Part shown: positions 60,760 to 64,000 of the stretch, piece by piece | Numbering within the stretch: position 1 is the first letter of the stretch | Layout of the letters: every line of letters starts with the position of its first letter | Origin: Meloidogyne chitwoodi | Taxonomy: Eukaryota; Nematoda; Chromadorea; Rhabditida; Meloidogynidae | Direction of reading: 5' to 3' | NCBI GenBank assembly: GCA_015183035.1 | Contig: JACZZP010000004.1 | Coordinates: forward strand, 620,001-684,000 | DNA length: 64,000 nt | Notes under the pieces: generated by a model | What the model was told of the DNA's origin: nothing | Seen by the model: only the letters and a program-made list of their open reading frames with translations | The model's database searches: none | Program-made: the position numbers and the translations under genes

Positions 60760-60894
60760 TTACTTTAAATAATCTTCAAATAATCCAGGGCAAGGACAGC
60801 AGCTACAAGTCCCTGCACAACAGGCTGGTTGTTGTTTAGTTACATAAATTAACATTATAAAAACTAATAAAATTATAAAAATTTGTTTTATCAT
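60760..60894 (-). CDS. 44-residue Cys-rich secreted peptide
   Basis: A single-exon frame starting at 60894. Residues 1-19 form a hydrophobic signal sequence (IFIILLVFIMLIYV). The mature part, about 24 residues, holds ACCAGTCSCCPCPG with seven cysteines, then LFEDYLK. The length and Cys spacing are typical of secreted miniproteins. No known family was recognised. It stands alone, with about 1 kb of AT-rich sequence on each side. The composition (GC-rich codons for Cys/Pro in an AT desert) supports selection on the frame, but a transcript is needed as proof. Confidence 0.5.
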   Translation of the reverse strand: MIKQIFIILLVFIMLIYVTKQQPACCAGTCSCCPCPGLFEDYLK

Positions 60895-62422
60895 TTATAA
60901 TATTAATATTTGATTAAATAATATAAGAATGTTTATAAATTGTATATAAGCATGAGGATTTATATAAACTAACAAAACTATTTTTTAAAATTTTTTGTTT
61001 ATAATAAAAATTTATTTACGTGGAAATATTATATAAGATATTTCACTAAATTTATTTAATTTAGGCAACATTATTTAATTTTTATTTTTCCTAAATACAT
61101 CATTAAAGGAACAAAGTATTATTATCTATTTATAAAAAAATTTAAAATAAATATCAAACAATAAATACGTTGCATAATCGACAAGTTAAGGAGAAACAAG
61201 TACATAAAAAATATTCTAAAATAATTTTTTTATTTTTCATTTCCAGTTATTTTTATTTACTTTATTATATGTAAATATGTAGTAAATTTTATCAAAATAT
61301 TTTTTGAAAATATTTACTTTAATAATTCAAGATATTCCTTTACTTATTCCGAATTAAAAAAAAATTTAATGCCTAGGATGCATAAAACAAAATAAAAGAC
61401 TTCTAACAGAAACAGCTTCTGTCACATCAGGCCAACTATTTGATCCTGCAGATCCGCGATTTTTGGGAATTGAATCAGCAAGATTTAGGCAACACACCCT
61501 GACTTTTCTATTTTGGGTGTTTTTTACTAGACCAATACTCATAAACTCATCAATCTTAGCTTCAGCTAATAAATTATTATATAAATATTCATACTCAGGA
61601 TGATACGTAGAAATCGATTGGTATGTATTTTTTAAATATGTTTTGGGCAATAAAAATCATTTTTTAATATTCTTAGCACACTATTTAATTTCATACATTT
61701 GTTAAATTAATAAAAATATGATTTTAAACATTTTATTATTTTTTAATGCAAAAAATTAAAATTTTATTTATAGTATTTTTATTGGTAAAAGTAACTCTCA
61801 CACTGCAAAAACAATTTATTGTTTATTTGAAAACATGGGAATTTTTGTAAATAATATTTTTAATTTTTTAATAAATTATTTTTTTAAGATTATTAAGCTC
61901 TTTCTTTGGATGGTTATATCGATAATATTATTCAATCAGGCCTAATAATATAATTAGGTATTTATTTATTAAAAATTACTGTCGTCATTATTTTTTTCCA
62001 GTATTAAAATTTAAAAAAAAAATTCATTAGCCTGGGTGGTATTAAATAATTAAATCTTCTGTGTGGTATATTTTGTAAATACAAATATTTATTTTTAATT
62101 AGGAAAAACTAGTTAAAATAAATTTGGACAAAAGTATTATGTATATAAATATTTTAAATTATTTCTAGATATTCTTTCTTTACAGCACCACCCATTTTGT
62201 CGCGAGTACTTAACATTATAAATTGGATAAAATTGCTGAATGGATATATTATAAATCTATTAAGCAAAGCACTTACAAAAGAAGAGAATAGGGGAAGTTG
62301 ATTGGGATTAACAAAAATTACAAAATAATGTGAAGAAAACGTTCATCAACTTATGAGTGATTTTTAAAACATTTTTTTGTAATTTTTCAGTTAAAAATTC
62401 TTCCAATTAAAGAATATTTAAA
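60895..62422. other. intergenic with one doubtful frame
   Basis: Apart from the frame at 61366-61650 (listed separately) no gene, repeat or structure is supported here. Confidence 0.35.
61366..61650 (-). CDS. possible exon or short protein, unknown
   Basis: A minus-strand frame of 94 codons with balanced amino acid composition (YQSISTYHPEYEYLYNNLLA and GSAGSNSWPDVTEAVSVRSL), unlike random AT-rich frames nearby. It has no signal peptide, no neighbour in phase and no recognisable family. It could be a gene relic or one exon of a gene I cannot reconstruct. Confidence 0.25.
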   Translation of the reverse strand: MPKTYLKNTYQSISTYHPEYEYLYNNLLAEAKIDEFMSIGLVKNTQNRKVRVCCLNLADSIPKNRGSAGSNSWPDVTEAVSVRSLLFCFMHPRH

Positions 62423-63569
62423 ATGTTAAACAACACTGACTATTTGTTTTCAACAAGTGATAAATTATCATGTTTGATACTTATAATGTGTAATATTTTT
62501 TTGCTAATATTAATACGTCCACTATATAAATTTTCAAAAGAAAAGATTCCACTCTTGATTTTGTTTAGTAAGGTACTATGTTAAATATTTAAAAAATTTA
62601 TTCAACCTAAGCACAGTTTAATGTTTCAAGTCATTCATTCATCCATCTCTCTTTATATAAATTATAAAGGGTGACCACGAACACCTTTCATTCTTATTTA
62701 CTATTTACTAGTTCTTATTTTAGTAACTTCTTTTTTTACTTCAATAAATTTTGAATAAAGTTTTGATAAAATAAGTCGTCCGAAAACTTTTAAGTCAACC
62801 TATTACTTTATGATACTTGATAAAAGTTGCTGGCTTCTTGGGATTGCAAAAATAAATAAAACAAATTTTTAAATATTATTAAATTTAAGTCTTGTATTAA
62901 CATCATGAGTACGTCCATTATGATTATACAATGCGTAAATAATCATCTACTTTTTTTTGTACAGCAACAATTTAAACAATTTATATTTACATACATTATA
63001 CAAATTATTTACACATTTGGATTAAATGCATCATATTTACATATGGCTGTTTTGGCATTAAATCGTTTTCATGCCGTCTTCTTTATTTTTAGTTATCAGA
63101 ATATATGGAACAAAAGGTATACTTTTTTGTTTATTGGGATATTTGTTCTTTCCTTCTTGTTGTATCTTAAGTTTCCTACTTAAGTACAACAGGGGTGTGT
63201 CCGAGGTTTACTGAAGAGTAGACGAGCAATAAGCAAACAGTTTATCACGTTGAAATATAGTTGTAGGCGAAGGTTGGGAAGTTGGAGATTGAGTCGAGAT
63301 CGGATGATCGGATCTGGACTGGTTATTTCTTGGTGCTTATATAGTCTATTGACTAGACCGTTAAAGTGTCTATAAAAGACCACTAATCATATACAACACT
63401 TCTACAGTTTATTTTATTATTTTAATTACAGCAGAAAAAGAAAGAATTAATATTTAAAAATTTAAATTTTTAACAGAAATATTAAATACATTATTTTTAC
63501 TACATGTCTTCTTTCAGTAATTTATACATCCGTAACCTTTATACAAATCTTTACAGGAGTAACCACAGG
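62423..63569 (+). CDS. serpentine chemoreceptor, Srg superfamily (partial)
   Basis: Exons 62423-62572, 62890-63116 and 63477-63569 join in phase. They encode TM1 (LSCLILIMCNIFLLILI), TM2-TM3 (FIFTYIIQIIYTFGLNASYL, then MAVLALNRFHAVFFIF, SYQNIWNKR) and TM4 (YIIFTTCLLSVIYTSVTFIQ). LNRFHAV followed by a P/SYxxIW is the TM3 end of Srg/Srv-type receptors. Later exons must lie beyond a 3' donor at 63570 and perhaps outside the window. Reading through the donor at 63117 meets a stop at 63181-63183, which is therefore intronic. A GC-richer insertion fills this intron. Confidence 0.6.
63184..63415. other. GC-richer insertion in chemoreceptor intron, LTR-like
   Basis: The stretch is clearly less AT-rich than its surroundings. 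On the minus strand it runs from TGTAGAAGTGTTGTATATG through CTATATAAGCACC (TATA-like) to GACACACCCCTGTTGTAC. This could be a solo LTR, but no target duplication or second copy was found. Confidence 0.3.
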
Positions 63570-63737
63570 GTAACAAGGAATAATTAAATAATAAATTTTT
63601 CAGCACTTTTTAAAAGTATTTGAAAGATAGTACCAAATTCGTACTTGTACAGCAAAGTACGAGTAAGGGCAAAATTAAAGTTCACAAACACTTTTTTCAC
63701 TTATGCGACAAAAGCGTGCTATGAAAATTGGGCAGTG

Positions 63738-63928
63738 GAAAATTGGGCAGTGAAGAAACAGTACAAAAACTTGCAATAAAATACAAAAATACATTAAAAA
63801 TACATAAAAACACAAATACATCAGTAACATAACATTTTTTAAGTGTTTTTGTATTTTTCTTGTCTTTTTAATGTATTTTTGTATTTTCTTAACAAGTTTT
63901 TGTACTGTTCCTTCACTGCCCAATTTTC
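63738..63928. repeat. fold-back MITE at the window end
   Basis: GAAAATTGGGCAGTGAAG, CAGTACAAAAACTTG at the left face CAAGTTTTTGTACTG, CTTCACTGCCCAATTTTC at the right. The centre pairs through AATACATTAAAAA/TTTTTAATGTATT. A few bases upstream (63637-63665) is a fragment of the GTACGAGTA repeat seen in 29861-30698. Confidence 0.75.
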
Positions 63929-64000
63929 TGGGAGCACTAAAAAGTCTGCAAGTTTAGTCCTTTATAATACTAGCGAGTAGGTTGCCCTACGGGCAAAACT

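Noticed and set aside
62830..62860. Additional Sm-site/hairpin locus (ATTTTTGCAATCCC on the minus strand)
   Set aside because: The following sequence does not form the hairpin.
1..64000. Operon with trans-spliced downstream genes
   Set aside because: No run of closely spaced same-strand genes is present, and no SL RNA gene was found.

Overview
The window is eukaryotic nuclear DNA, very AT-rich, with genes split by many short (about 40-60 nt) GT-AG introns. Two intron-bearing GH5 endoglucanase genes, serpentine chemoreceptors, a Twist-type bHLH gene and an nlp-17-like neuropeptide gene together point to a plant-parasitic nematode, most likely a root-knot nematode (Meloidogyne) or close relative. 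The species cannot be fixed from the sequence. All gene models below were joined by hand from reading frames and splice sites. Their exon phases close, except where stated.

Layout. 0.5-8.5 kb: one long plus-strand gene with a poly(A)-polymerase-like C-terminal half, its introns full of fold-back elements. 8.5-12.9 kb: gene-free, with a hAT MITE nested inside another MITE. 13.0-15.8 kb: complete Twist/HLH-8-like gene. 19.7-22.8 kb: nlp-17-like precursor with an unrelated antisense gene nested in its large intron. 23.6-24.6 kb: small secreted N/Q-rich protein (minus). 25.45-26.08 kb: a complete miniature LTR retrotransposon (TRIM). 26.5-32.1 kb: ten-exon claudin-like four-TM gene (minus), whose 3.4 kb intron holds a long fold-back element, an 838 bp hAT-like element and several RNA-like hairpin loci. 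34.7-35.8 kb: GH5 endoglucanase (minus). 37.8-41.3 kb: Sre-like chemoreceptor (plus). 41.4-58.3 kb: about 17 kb of a 30-bp satellite in 12 blocks separated by 11 near-identical spacers of about 410 bp. 58.3-59.8 kb: second, divergent GH5 gene (minus), whose last exon runs into the satellite. 60.8 kb: tiny Cys-rich secreted peptide. 62.4 kb to the end: start of a second chemoreceptor (Srg superfamily).

Two observations stand out. (1) Nineteen dispersed loci between 9.7 and 36.6 kb, on both strands, share an Sm-site-like ATTTTTG followed at once by a short hairpin. The stem sequence changes between copies while pairing is kept, and an AT-rich motif (best form AATATAAATTATTTAATTT) lies about 77-94 nt upstream in nearly all. 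This is what a family of Sm-class small nuclear RNAs (SmY-like) would look like. (2) The satellite has several levels of order (30-bp unit with an internal dyad, 360-bp periodicity, block plus spacer, and a 4,870-bp segmental duplication). It fills the space between two convergent genes and supplies the stop codon of the second GH5 gene.

The genes do not form an operon. Functionally the window mixes parasitism-type genes (two cell-wall GH5 enzymes, small secreted peptides) with sensory and developmental genes, in a region heavily reworked by non-autonomous DNA transposons.
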